Source: Fusobacterium sp.
GTDB taxonomy: Bacteria > Fusobacteriota > Fusobacteriia > Fusobacteriales > Fusobacteriaceae
Length of the DNA: 7,681 nucleotides
Direction: 5' to 3'
Assembly: GCA_019410665.1 (NCBI GenBank)
Contig: DXSD01000091.1
Location: forward strand, 1-7,681
Of the stretch, positions 1-6,128 are shown in pieces. The translations under genes were made by a program, and so were the position numbers. The first letter of the stretch is position 1. Each line of letters starts with the position of its first letter. A model generated the notes under the pieces. It did no database searches and was not told the origin of the DNA. It worked only from the letters and a program-made list of their open reading frames with translations.

Positions 1-1157
1 ACTATGAAGTCCTAGGAATATCTAAAGGAGCTTCAGAAGATGAGATAAAAAAAGCATATAGAAAAGCAGCCATGAAATACCACCCTGATAAATTCAGCAA
101 TGCTAGTGAACAAGAGAAAAAAGATGCTGAAGAGAAGTTTAAAGAGGTAAATGAAGCTTATCAAGTTTTATCAGATAGTCAAAAGAGATCTCAATATGAC
201 CAATTTGGACATGCAGCCTTTGAACAAGGAGCAGGTGGTTTTGGTGGAGGATTTGGAGGCTTCGGTGGAGCTGGAGGCTTTGAAGATATATTCAGTTCAT
301 TCTTCGGTGGAGGAGGTTCTGGCTTTGGTGGCTTCGGTGGATTTGGTGGTTCTTCAAGAAGAAGTTATGTGGAACCTGGTAGAGATTTAAGATACCAAGT
401 TGAAATTACTTTAGAGGAAGCAGCTACAGGAGTAGAAAAAACTATTAAATACAAGAGAAATGGAAAATGTGGAAGCTGTAATGGAACAGGAGCAGAGTCT
501 GGAAGCTCTATGAAAACTTGTCCAAAATGTAAAGGAAAGGGATATATTGAGGTAACTCAAAGAACTATCCTTGGAAATATGGTAAGTCATGCAGAGTGTG
601 ATGAGTGCCATGGAAAAGGACAAATTCCAGAGAAAAAATGTAAAACTTGTGGTGGAACAGGTATTGTAAAAGAAACTGTTGAGAAGAAAATTAAGATACC
701 AGCAGGAATAGAAGATGGACAAAAATTAAGATTAGATGGAATGGGAGAAGCTAGTGAAACAGGTGGACCTAATGGAGACTTATATGTAGTTATCAGAGTA
801 AAAGACCATGCTATTTTTGAGAGAAGAGGTATGGATATTTACTGTGAAGTACCTATTAAATTCACAACTGCTGCTCTAGGAGGAGAAGTTGAAGTACCTA
901 CATTAAAAGGTAAGAAAAATATGAAAATACCAGCAGGAACTCAAACAGGTAAGATGTTTAGAATGAGAGGAGAGGGAATCCAAGCTCTTAGAGGTTCTAT
1001 GGTAGGAGATGAAATAGTACAAGTAGTTGTAGAAACTCCAATTGATCTAAATGAAAAACAACAAGAGTTATTGAGAGCTTTTGAAGATAGCTTAAAAGAG
1101 AAGAATTATAAGAAGCACAAGACATTTTTAGATAAGGTAAAAGCATTTTTTAAATAG
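1..1157 (+). CDS. dnaJ: Chaperone protein DnaJ (Hsp40, type I), 5' end cut by window edge
   Basis: DnaJ is the cytoplasmic co-chaperone that delivers unfolded proteins to DnaK and stimulates its ATPase. The reading frame is open from position 3, before the first ATG at 72, and codes for typical J-domain helix I/II residues (YEVLGISKGAS). The true start therefore lies just upstream, with about seven residues missing; 384 codons are visible. In order, the sequence shows: a J domain with the HPD motif (codons 81-89); a long Gly/Phe-rich linker (about 229-357); a zinc-binding region with all four CxxCxGxG repeats (CGSCNGTG, CPKCKGKG, CDECHGKG, CKTCGGTG; about 468-663); then the C-terminal substrate-binding and dimerisation domains, ending in a lysine-rich tail. 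No repeat or key residue is missing. In many bacteria the gene follows dnaK and grpE, which would lie upstream of this window. The stop is TAG at 1155-1157. Identity is very secure. Confidence 0.98.
   Translation, partial: YEVLGISKGASEDEIKKAYRKAAMKYHPDKFSNASEQEKKDAEEKFKEVNEAYQVLSDSQKRSQYDQFGHAAFEQGAGGFGGGFGGFGGAGGFEDIFSSFFGGGGSGFGGFGGFGGSSRRSYVEPGRDLRYQVEITLEEAATGVEKTIKYKRNGKCGSCNGTGAESGSSMKTCPKCKGKGYIEVTQRTILGNMVSHAECDECHGKGQIPEKKCKTCGGTGIVKETVEKKIKIPAGIEDGQKLRLDGMGEASETGGPNGDLYVVIRVKDHAIFERRGMDIYCEVPIKFTTAALGGEVEVPTLKGKKNMKIPAGTQTGKMFRMRGEGIQALRGSMVGDEIVQVVVETPIDLNEKQQELLRAFEDSLKEKNYKKHKTFLDKVKAFFK
229..357 (+). repeat. Gly/Phe-rich low-complexity coding repeat in dnaJ
   Basis: This stretch of imperfect GGT/GGA/TTT codon repeats encodes the flexible GGFGG-type linker between the J domain and the zinc-binding region. 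Such tracts are normal in type I DnaJ. The linker here is long and split in two by a short segment (EDIFSSFF). The near-repetitive DNA could change length by slippage between strains. Confidence 0.8.
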
Positions 1158-1158
1158 T

Positions 1159-1187
1159 TTGAAAAAACTTTTATTTTGTGTTATACT
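1159..1187 (+). promoter_or_regulatory. Probable sigma-70 promoter for yajC
   Basis: TTGAAA (1159-1164) is followed after exactly 17 bp by TATACT (1182-1187). A TG at 1179-1180 makes the -10 an extended one. The -35 overlaps the two bases after the dnaJ stop codon. Transcription would start near 1194, leaving a leader of about 28 nt before yajC. This suggests yajC can be expressed separately from dnaJ. Confidence 0.7.
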
Positions 1188-1221
1188 TAAGGGAAGAAAA
1201 ATTGTCAGAGGGGGATAAATA

Positions 1222-1494
1222 ATGGAACAACTATTAGGTAAATACGGTGGAATGATATTAACATTTGTTATATGGATAGCTGTATTTTATTTCTTATTAA
1301 TACTACCTAATAAGAAAAAACAAAAGAAACAACAAGAGATGTTAGACTCTATAAAAGAGGGATCTGAAGTTGTAACTGTTGGAGGAATAAAAGGAACAGT
1401 TGTGACTGTATTAGGAGAGTATGTAGAAGTAAGAGTAGATAAAGGTGTAAAAATTACTTTTAGAAAAAATGCGATAGCTACAGTATTACAATAA
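1222..1494 (+). CDS. yajC: Preprotein translocase accessory subunit YajC
   Basis: YajC is a small inner-membrane protein that associates with SecDF in the Sec export pathway. The 90-residue product has the family layout: a short N-terminus, one membrane helix (about residues 11-28, ending in LPNKKKQKKQQ), and a soluble domain with the characteristic GSEVVTVGGIKGTV segment (about 47-60) followed by VEVRVDKGVKITF. The length is normal. The ATG at 1222 follows a strong purine-rich ribosome binding site (GAGGGGG, 1208-1214) at a 7-nt distance. The gene has its own likely promoter upstream and an intrinsic terminator right after it, so it probably forms a one-gene transcript, perhaps with some readthrough from dnaJ. 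The usual neighbours secD and secF are not in the window. Confidence 0.95.
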   Translation: MEQLLGKYGGMILTFVIWIAVFYFLLILPNKKKQKKQQEMLDSIKEGSEVVTVGGIKGTVVTVLGEYVEVRVDKGVKITFRKNAIATVLQ

Positions 1495-1505
1495 TAAGAT
1501 GAATA

Positions 1506-1547
1506 AAGACTGTTACAATCTAGGAGTTTTTTGTAACAGTTTTTTTA
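1506..1547 (+). terminator. Intrinsic terminator after yajC
   Basis: ACTGTTACAA (1509-1518) pairs perfectly with TTGTAACAGT (1531-1540) around a 12-nt loop, and a run of seven T follows (1541-1547). The A-rich bases before the left arm can extend the stem into the T run. This is a standard rho-independent terminator for the yajC transcript, 14 bases after the stop codon. Confidence 0.88.
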
Positions 1548-1567
1548 TTAATAAAATGGAGTGAAGG

Positions 1568-2575
1568 ATGAAAAAACTTTTAATACTATTTTTAATTCTA
1601 GGGAGTTTTTGTTTTGGTGGAACAATTAGCTCTGTAAGTGAGAGAGGAAATAAACTTTCATTTATATTTACAGGGAGTACTAAATCAGCTTATCAAATAA
1701 ATTATGATTCCTATAATAGATTGATATTTGTAGAGTTTCCAGGAAGTAATATTTCAACTAAAATAAATGATAAAAACTATACTTCTAAGTATGTAGAGGA
1801 CTTTTCTACCATAGATTATGGAAATTCAGTAGGTTTTTTTATAAAATTAAATAAAAATATATCTTACTCTACTTCCTTTAATGGAAATGATTTTGTATTT
1901 TCCTTTAATGATAAGAGTGGGAAAAAACAGTATACTATAGCTATTGATGCTGGACATGGTGGAAAAGACCCTGGAGCTATAGGATTTAATAAATATTATG
2001 AGAAAAATATAGCTCTTGCTGTGGCTAAATATTTAAGAGATGAATTGAAAAAAGATTTTAATGTTGTAATGACTAGGGATAGAGATGTTTTTGTAACTTT
2101 AGGAGAGAGACCAAGAATAGCCAATAGAGCTAAAGCTGATATGTTTATTAGTATTCATGTGAACTCAGCAGTAAAAAATACATTAACAGGAACAGAGGTA
2201 TTCTATTTCTCTAAAAAGTCATCTCCTTATGCAGAGAGAATAGCTGCCTTTGAAAACAGTGTTGGAGATAAATATGGAGAAAAAACTAATAATATAGTTC
2301 AAATAATGGGAGAATTGGCATATAAGAAAAATCAAGAGATATCAATAGGTTTTGCTAGAAAAACTTCTGCAGCATTAGCTAAAGCTATGGGAATGAGAGA
2401 TAGAGGAATACATGGAGCTAACTTTGCTGTACTTAGAGGATTTAATGGACCAGGAGTTTTAATAGAATTAGGATTTATAAATAATAAAAGCGATTTAAAT
2501 AAGCTTATAAGTACAGTAAATCAGAAGAGAATGGCACAGGAGATTGCTAAAATGGTAAGAGAAAATTTCTATTAG
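1568..2575 (+). CDS. Secreted N-acetylmuramoyl-L-alanine amidase (AMIN + Amidase_3)
   Basis: This zinc amidase cleaves the bond between N-acetylmuramic acid and L-alanine in peptidoglycan, as in daughter-cell separation. Residues 1-18 form a signal peptide (MKKLLILFLILGSFCFGG). Cys15 lacks a proper lipobox because Phe precedes it, so a soluble secreted form is likelier than a lipoprotein. Residues about 20-115 are a beta-rich region resembling an AMIN domain, which in relatives targets the enzyme to the wall. Residues 122-333 are the catalytic Amidase_3 domain, with the expected zinc and catalytic residues: His130 (IDAGHGGKDPG), Glu145, His197 (FISIHVNS) and Glu300 (GVLIELGF). Residues about 215-255 form an insertion like that seen in E. 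coli AmiB/AmiC. The 335-residue length is normal. The ATG at 1568 follows GGAG (1558-1561) at 6 nt. The downstream GerMN gene starts 12 bp after the stop, so the two are probably an operon. The best functional match is AmiC-like, but no gene symbol is assigned. Confidence 0.93.
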   Translation: MKKLLILFLILGSFCFGGTISSVSERGNKLSFIFTGSTKSAYQINYDSYNRLIFVEFPGSNISTKINDKNYTSKYVEDFSTIDYGNSVGFFIKLNKNISYSTSFNGNDFVFSFNDKSGKKQYTIAIDAGHGGKDPGAIGFNKYYEKNIALAVAKYLRDELKKDFNVVMTRDRDVFVTLGERPRIANRAKADMFISIHVNSAVKNTLTGTEVFYFSKKSSPYAERIAAFENSVGDKYGEKTNNIVQIMGELAYKKNQEISIGFARKTSAALAKAMGMRDRGIHGANFAVLRGFNGPGVLIELGFINNKSDLNKLISTVNQKRMAQEIAKMVRENFY

Positions 2576-2587
2576 AGAGGTGAGAGA

Positions 2588-3121
2588 GTGAATAAGAAAA
2601 TTGTGATACTATTGGGGATAGTATGGAGTTTAGTTATTATAAGTGGAATTTCTTACTTTCAAATAAAAAAGATTTCTGAAGAGATAAATATAGTGGATAT
2701 TGAAAAAAAGTCTGATGTTGCTTTAACTACAGGAGAAGAGGAGAAGGTAAAAATCTATACTCTTTCAAATGATAATACTCTTGAAATAAGAGAAGAGACG
2801 ATACCTAAGTATAAAGATTTAAGAGATAAAATTAGGAAAATTACAGAATTAAATTTTGAAAACTTATGGAAAAGTAATGTTTTAGGAACTGCACAAATTG
2901 AGGTAAAAAATATCTATATAAAGGGAGATACCGTTTATTTAAATGTTGATGCGAATATACTGCCTTTAAAGATAGAGAACAGGAAAAATCTTCTAGGAAT
3001 ATACTCTTTAGTAAATAGTATCACTGAAATTGGAAATATAAGAAAAGTAAAAATTTTAGTTGATGGTAAAGAGGAAGATGAAGGATTTTCCAAACTTTAT
3101 ATAAGAAATACAAATATTTAA
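2588..3121 (+). CDS. Membrane-anchored GerMN-domain protein
   Basis: The 177-residue product has a Lys-Lys start, one membrane helix at about residues 4-23 and a soluble part outside the membrane. Residues about 54-165 match the GerMN pattern: an opening VKIYTLSNDN strand, a helix with ITELNFENLW, the middle strands TVYLNVDANI, and the ending GNIRKVKILVDGKEE. GerMN is named from the Bacillus spore protein GerM but is also found in non-sporulating bacteria, often in envelope proteins; its biochemical role is not firmly known. The start is GTG at 2588, supported by GAGGTGAG (2577-2584) just upstream; no in-frame ATG or other start gives a better anchor. It lies 12 bp after the amidase stop, which suggests joint expression and a role in cell-wall remodelling or division (inference). 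The family call is fairly sure; the function is open. Confidence 0.85.
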   Translation: MNKKIVILLGIVWSLVIISGISYFQIKKISEEINIVDIEKKSDVALTTGEEEKVKIYTLSNDNTLEIREETIPKYKDLRDKIRKITELNFENLWKSNVLGTAQIEVKNIYIKGDTVYLNVDANILPLKIENRKNLLGIYSLVNSITEIGNIRKVKILVDGKEEDEGFSKLYIRNTNI

Positions 3122-3150
3122 TAGAGAAATGAATTTTATTTAAAAGAAAA

Positions 3151-3260
3151 AGAGCAAGTATGGCTGGGAGTATTAAAAAGACAAAATTCACTTAGTTCAA
3201 AGAGTTATGTTTTTTAATGTTCTCCTTTGTTGACTTGCTCTATTTATTATTCTTTATTTT
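3151..3260 (+). ncRNA. Candidate structured RNA or long terminator hairpin
   Basis: An outer stem AGAGCAAGT (3151-3159) pairs perfectly with ACTTGCTCT (3233-3241). Inside it, after a 6/8-nt internal loop, 3166-3180 pairs with 3210-3224 over 15 consecutive positions (4-5 of them G-U), leaving a 29-nt apical loop. A T-rich tail (3242-3260) follows. This could be a small RNA, a processed 3' UTR or terminator of the amidase-GerMN operon, or a short palindromic mobile element. It does not match the conserved loop of SRP RNA, and at about 91 nt it is too short for 6S or tmRNA. No clear promoter is seen directly before it, so release from the upstream operon transcript is the simplest idea. The pairing is seen directly; the function is inferred. 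Confidence 0.5.
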
Positions 3261-3269
3261 TAAATAGAT

Positions 3270-3279
3270 ATGGTATAAT
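3270..3279 (+). promoter_or_regulatory. Extended -10 promoter for yqeK-rnr
   Basis: TGGTATAAT (3271-3279) contains a perfect TATAAT (3274-3279) preceded by TG at the extended -10 position. No good -35 is seen 17 bp upstream (TCTTTA, 3251-3256), which is common for extended -10 promoters. The start would be near 3286, giving a leader of about 27 nt with the strong AGGAGG site (3303-3308) before the yqeK ATG. Confidence 0.68.
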
Positions 3280-3312
3280 TAGAGTGGAAGAAAGAGTTTT
3301 TTAGGAGGAGAG

Positions 3313-3891
3313 ATGTTAGAAAAATTAAGAGATATAGTTAGAAAAAGAGTTACAGAAAAAAGATATATACATACTTTAGGTGTGGAGGAAAAAGCTGCTC
3401 TATTGGCTAAAAAATATGGTGTAGATGAGGAAAAAGTGAGAATAGCAGCAATACTACATGACATAGCTAAAAGTATGGAAATAGATAAGATGGAGGAGAT
3501 TTGTAAAGCAAATTTTTTAGATGAGTTAACTGAAGAGGACATGAAAATATCTGAAATTCTTCATGGATTTGTGGGATATATAATAGTAAGAGATGAACTG
3601 AAAATAGATAATATAGAGATTTTAGAAGCTATAAAATATCACACTATTGGAAAAAAAGGACTCTCTTTATTAGGAAGAATAATATATATAGCTGATGGAA
3701 TAGAGAAAAATAGAGTTTATCCTGGTGTGGATAAGATAAGGGAGTTAGTAGATAAAAATTTAGATGAGGGAATTATCTATGAGATAGATAGAAAGATTGT
3801 ATATCTTGAGAGTGTTGGAGGAAAGATACATAAAAATACTCTTGAGATGAGAAATTGGTTAAAGGATAGTTTAGATGGAGGTAAAATATGA
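3313..3891 (+). CDS. yqeK: HD-domain phosphohydrolase YqeK, probable symmetrical Ap4A hydrolase
   Basis: YqeK enzymes are metal-dependent HD-superfamily hydrolases. Family members have been shown to split diadenosine tetraphosphate (Ap4A) symmetrically into two ADP, removing a stress-linked nucleotide. The 192-residue product carries the full ligand set: His20 (KRYIHTLGV), His49-Asp50 (AAILHDIAK), His84 (EILHG), His110 (AIKYHTIG) and Asp128 (IIYIADGIE). The length is normal. The ATG at 3313 is preceded by AGGAGG (3303-3308). In many Firmicutes yqeK sits between nadD and rsfS; here it is instead first in an operon with rnr, whose start codon overlaps its stop (ATGA, 3888-3891). This predicts translational coupling. 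The enzymatic assignment comes from the family, not from this sequence alone. Confidence 0.92.
   Translation: MLEKLRDIVRKRVTEKRYIHTLGVEEKAALLAKKYGVDEEKVRIAAILHDIAKSMEIDKMEEICKANFLDELTEEDMKISEILHGFVGYIIVRDELKIDNIEILEAIKYHTIGKKGLSLLGRIIYIADGIEKNRVYPGVDKIRELVDKNLDEGIIYEIDRKIVYLESVGGKIHKNTLEMRNWLKDSLDGGKI
3877..3891 (+). promoter_or_regulatory. rnr ribosome binding site with ATGA stop/start overlap
   Basis: GGAGGT (3877-3882) lies inside the end of yqeK, 5 nt before the rnr ATG (3888-3890). The yqeK stop TGA (3889-3891) overlaps this ATG. The arrangement fixes the rnr start and points to coupled translation. Confidence 0.85.
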
Positions 3892-6020
3892 AAATAGAAA
3901 AAGAGTTAGAAAAATTAAAAGAGATATTTAAAAATACAAAGGGAAAAGGATTAAAACTTGATGAGATAACTAAGATGTTGGGGTGGTCTCCAAAATTTAA
4001 AAAGGAGAATAGAGAGATAATAGAGAAATGGGTAAGTGATGGAGAGCTTATCAAAAATAATAGAGGAAAGTATAATCTTCCAGAAACTCAAGGATATATT
4101 AAAGGAGTATTTAGTATAATAAAGGATAGATTTGCCTTTGTAGATACTGAAGATGAGGGAATATTTATCCCTAAGAGTGGATTTAATGGAGCTCTTGATG
4201 GAGATACAGTTTTTGTAAGACTTACAGCTGGTATGAAGGGAGATAGAAAAAAAGAGGGAGAAGTAGTAAGAGTAATCAGTAGAGATAAGGATATAGTTAT
4301 AGGAATATTCCAAAAAAATAAGAACTTTGGTTTTGTAACTCCTACCCACTCTTTTGGAAGAGATATCTATATTTCATCTATAAGAATGAAAAATGCTGAA
4401 AATAATCAGTTGGTAGTGGTAAGAATAACTTTCTGGGGAGATAATGAAAGAAAACCAGAGGGAGAAATTGTAGAGATACTTGGAAATCCATATGATACTA
4501 AAAATATGATAGAGGCATTGATTATTAGAGAGGGAATGTCTGAAACTTTCCCACCTGAAGCAATGGCAGAGGCTAGAAGAATACCTATGGAGATAGGGAA
4601 AAAAGAGTTAGAGGGAAGAAAGGATTTAAGACACCTACCTATTATAACAATAGATGGTGATGATGCTAAGGACTTAGATGATGCTGTCTATGTAGAAAAA
4701 TTAAAAAATGGAAATTATAAACTGATTGTAAGTATAGCTGATGTATCCCACTATATTCCTGAAGGGTCAGCATTAGATAGAGAGGCATATAAGAGAGGAA
4801 ACTCTGTATATTTAGTAGATAGAGTACTGCCAATGTTTCCAAAGGAGATATCTAATGGTATCTGCTCTTTAAATCCTAATGAGGACAAACTTACTTTTAC
4901 TTGCGAGATGGAAATAGATAAAAAAGGAAAGGTTGTAGACTCTGATACATATAAATCAGTTATAAAGACAGCATATAGAATGACATATAATAATGTCAAT
5001 AAGATGATAGCTGGAGATGAAGAAACTTTAAAAACTTATGCTCCTATAAAAGATATGGTAATGGATATGTTAGAACTTTCTAAAATAATTAGAGAGGTAA
5101 AATATAAAAGAGGAAGTATAGATTTTGATATTCCAGAGATAAAACTTGTATTAGATGAGAAGGGAAAAGTTGAGTATATTAAGAGTAGAGATAGAGGGGA
5201 ATCTGAAAGAATAATAGAAGATTTCATGATAGCTGCCAATGAAACAGTGGCAGAAAAACTTTTCTGGCTAGAGATACCATCAGTATATAGAACTCATGAA
5301 AAACCAGATATGGAGAGAATAAAAAATCTAAATGAAACTCTGGTTAAGTTTAAATATAGAATACACTCTTTAGAGGAGATACACCCTAAACAGTTCCAAA
5401 AGATAATAGAAGATTCTAAAGAGAGAGGAATAAATTTATTAGTTCATAAGATGATACTAATGGCATTGAAACAGGCTAAATATACAGTAGAAAATTATGG
5501 ACACTTCGGACTTGCTTCAGGATATTATACTCACTTTACTTCTCCAATAAGAAGATATGCAGATTTAACTGTACATAGAATTTTAAATTCCGTTCTTCAT
5601 GGCTATCCGAATAAGAAAACTATCATAAAAAATATGGAGGAGTTACCTGTAACTTGTGCTCATATTTCTAAAACAGAGAGAGCTGCTATGAAAGTAGAAG
5701 ATGAAAGTGTAAAAATTAAACTTGTAGAATATATGATGGATAAAGTTGGAGAAGAGTATGATGCTACAATTGTTGGTTTCAGTAATAAGAGAGTATTCTT
5801 TGAAACAGAGGATCATATAGAGTGCTTCTGGGATGTCGTTTCTGCTAAACATTACTACGAGTTTGATGAGAGAGACTATGTAATGAGAGATACAGATACA
5901 GGTAAGTTTTATAGTATTGGAGATAAATATAAGGTCACTTTAGTAAGAGCTAGCCTATCAGAACTAGAGATAGAAGTTACACCTAATTTTGTAATGGATG
6001 AAGGATTGATATTAAGATAA
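3888..6020 (+). CDS. rnr: Ribonuclease R (3'-5' exoribonuclease, RNB family)
   Basis: RNase R degrades structured RNA from the 3' end, including rRNA fragments and defective mRNA, and works with tmRNA-SmpB in many bacteria. The 710-residue product shows, in order: an N-terminal winged-helix region (about 1-65), two cold-shock/OB domains (about 69-130 and 137-197), the RNB catalytic domain (about 242-573) and a C-terminal S1 domain (about 621-698). The metal-binding cluster IDGDDAKDLDDAV is intact, with Asp256, Asp262, Asp264 and Asp265 corresponding to the E. coli RNase R aspartates. The RNB signature HFTSPIRRYADLTVHR (549-564) is also complete. It is shorter than the E. coli enzyme (about 813) and lacks the lysine-rich tail after S1. 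The winged-helix region and two cold-shock domains favour RNase R over RNase II. It is co-transcribed with yqeK and followed by an intrinsic terminator. smpB, a common neighbour, does not follow within this window. Confidence 0.96.
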   Translation: MKIEKELEKLKEIFKNTKGKGLKLDEITKMLGWSPKFKKENREIIEKWVSDGELIKNNRGKYNLPETQGYIKGVFSIIKDRFAFVDTEDEGIFIPKSGFNGALDGDTVFVRLTAGMKGDRKKEGEVVRVISRDKDIVIGIFQKNKNFGFVTPTHSFGRDIYISSIRMKNAENNQLVVVRITFWGDNERKPEGEIVEILGNPYDTKNMIEALIIREGMSETFPPEAMAEARRIPMEIGKKELEGRKDLRHLPIITIDGDDAKDLDDAVYVEKLKNGNYKLIVSIADVSHYIPEGSALDREAYKRGNSVYLVDRVLPMFPKEISNGICSLNPNEDKLTFTCEMEIDKKGKVVDSDTYKSVIKTAYRMTYNNVNKMIAGDEETLKTYAPIKDMVMDMLELSKIIREVKYKRGSIDFDIPEIKLVLDEKGKVEYIKSRDRGESERIIEDFMIAANETVAEKLFWLEIPSVYRTHEKPDMERIKNLNETLVKFKYRIHSLEEIHPKQFQKIIEDSKERGINLLVHKMILMALKQAKYTVENYGHFGLASGYYTHFTSPIRRYADLTVHRILNSVLHGYPNKKTIIKNMEELPVTCAHISKTERAAMKVEDESVKIKLVEYMMDKVGEEYDATIVGFSNKRVFFETEDHIECFWDVVSAKHYYEFDERDYVMRDTDTGKFYSIGDKYKVTLVRASLSELEIEVTPNFVMDEGLILR

Positions 6021-6024
6021 AAAT

Positions 6025-6081
6025 ATGTGGAGATTTACACACTATTATTAAAAAAATGTGTAAATTTCCACATTTTTCTTT
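6025..6081 (+). terminator. Intrinsic terminator after rnr
   Basis: The arms 6025-6041 and 6057-6073 form a 17-bp stem with a single G-U pair (left arm ATGTGGAGATTTACACA) and a 15-nt loop, followed by TTTTCTTT (6074-6081). The stem is AT-rich but long. It starts 5 bases after the rnr stop, so it ends the yqeK-rnr transcript. The stem is nearly symmetric, but the T-rich tail favours the + strand. Confidence 0.88.
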
Positions 6082-6090
6082 GAAAAAATG

Positions 6091-6099
6091 TGATATAAT
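6091..6099 (+). promoter_or_regulatory. Extended -10 promoter for the ATPase gene
   Basis: TGATATAAT (6091-6099) has a perfect TATAAT (6094-6099) with TG at the extended position. The TTGAAA at 6080-6085 is only 8 bp away and cannot act as its -35; the properly spaced hexamer (CATTTT, 6071-6076) is poor. Transcription would start near 6106, giving a leader of about 20 nt. The gene thus has its own promoter right behind the rnr terminator. Confidence 0.65.
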
Positions 6100-6115
6100 A
6101 TAAAAAAGGAAATTT

Positions 6116-6128
6116 GGAGGTATCAATG
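6116..6128 (+). promoter_or_regulatory. Ribosome binding site that decides the ATPase start
   Basis: GGAGG (6116-6120) is 5 nt before the ATG at 6126. An in-frame TTG at 6114 would give four more residues, but it overlaps the GGAGG itself and has no site of its own, so the ATG is the start. Confidence 0.88.

Noticed and set aside
411..722. Minus-strand open frame inside dnaJ
   Set aside because: It is antisense to a clearly real gene, is low in complexity, and has no family features.
1156..1178. Possible dnaJ terminator: AGTTT / AAACT with a GAAA loop and T-rich tail
   Set aside because: The stem has only five A-T-rich pairs and overlaps the better-supported -35 box of the yajC promoter.
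1568..1621. Lipoprotein signal in the amidase (Cys15)
   Set aside because: The residue before Cys is Phe, which does not fit a lipobox; ordinary signal peptidase cleavage is likelier.
3151..3241. SRP, 6S or tmRNA identity for the structured element
   Set aside because: The conserved SRP apical motif is absent and the element is far too short for 6S RNA or tmRNA.
3230..3258. TTGACT at 3230-3235 as a -35 box for yqeK
   Set aside because: It lies 38 bp before the clear TATAAT and no acceptable -10 is found at 16-18 bp; it is better explained as part of the hairpin's right arm and adjoining loop.
3951..4349. Minus-strand open frame inside rnr
   Set aside because: It is antisense to the RNase R N-terminal domains, rich in Ser/Tyr/Ile as expected for a shadow frame, and unsupported by any motif.
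6080..6099. TTGAAA and TATAAT as a paired -35/-10 for the ATPase gene
   Set aside because: The spacing is only 8 bp; the TATAAT is instead read as an extended -10 promoter.
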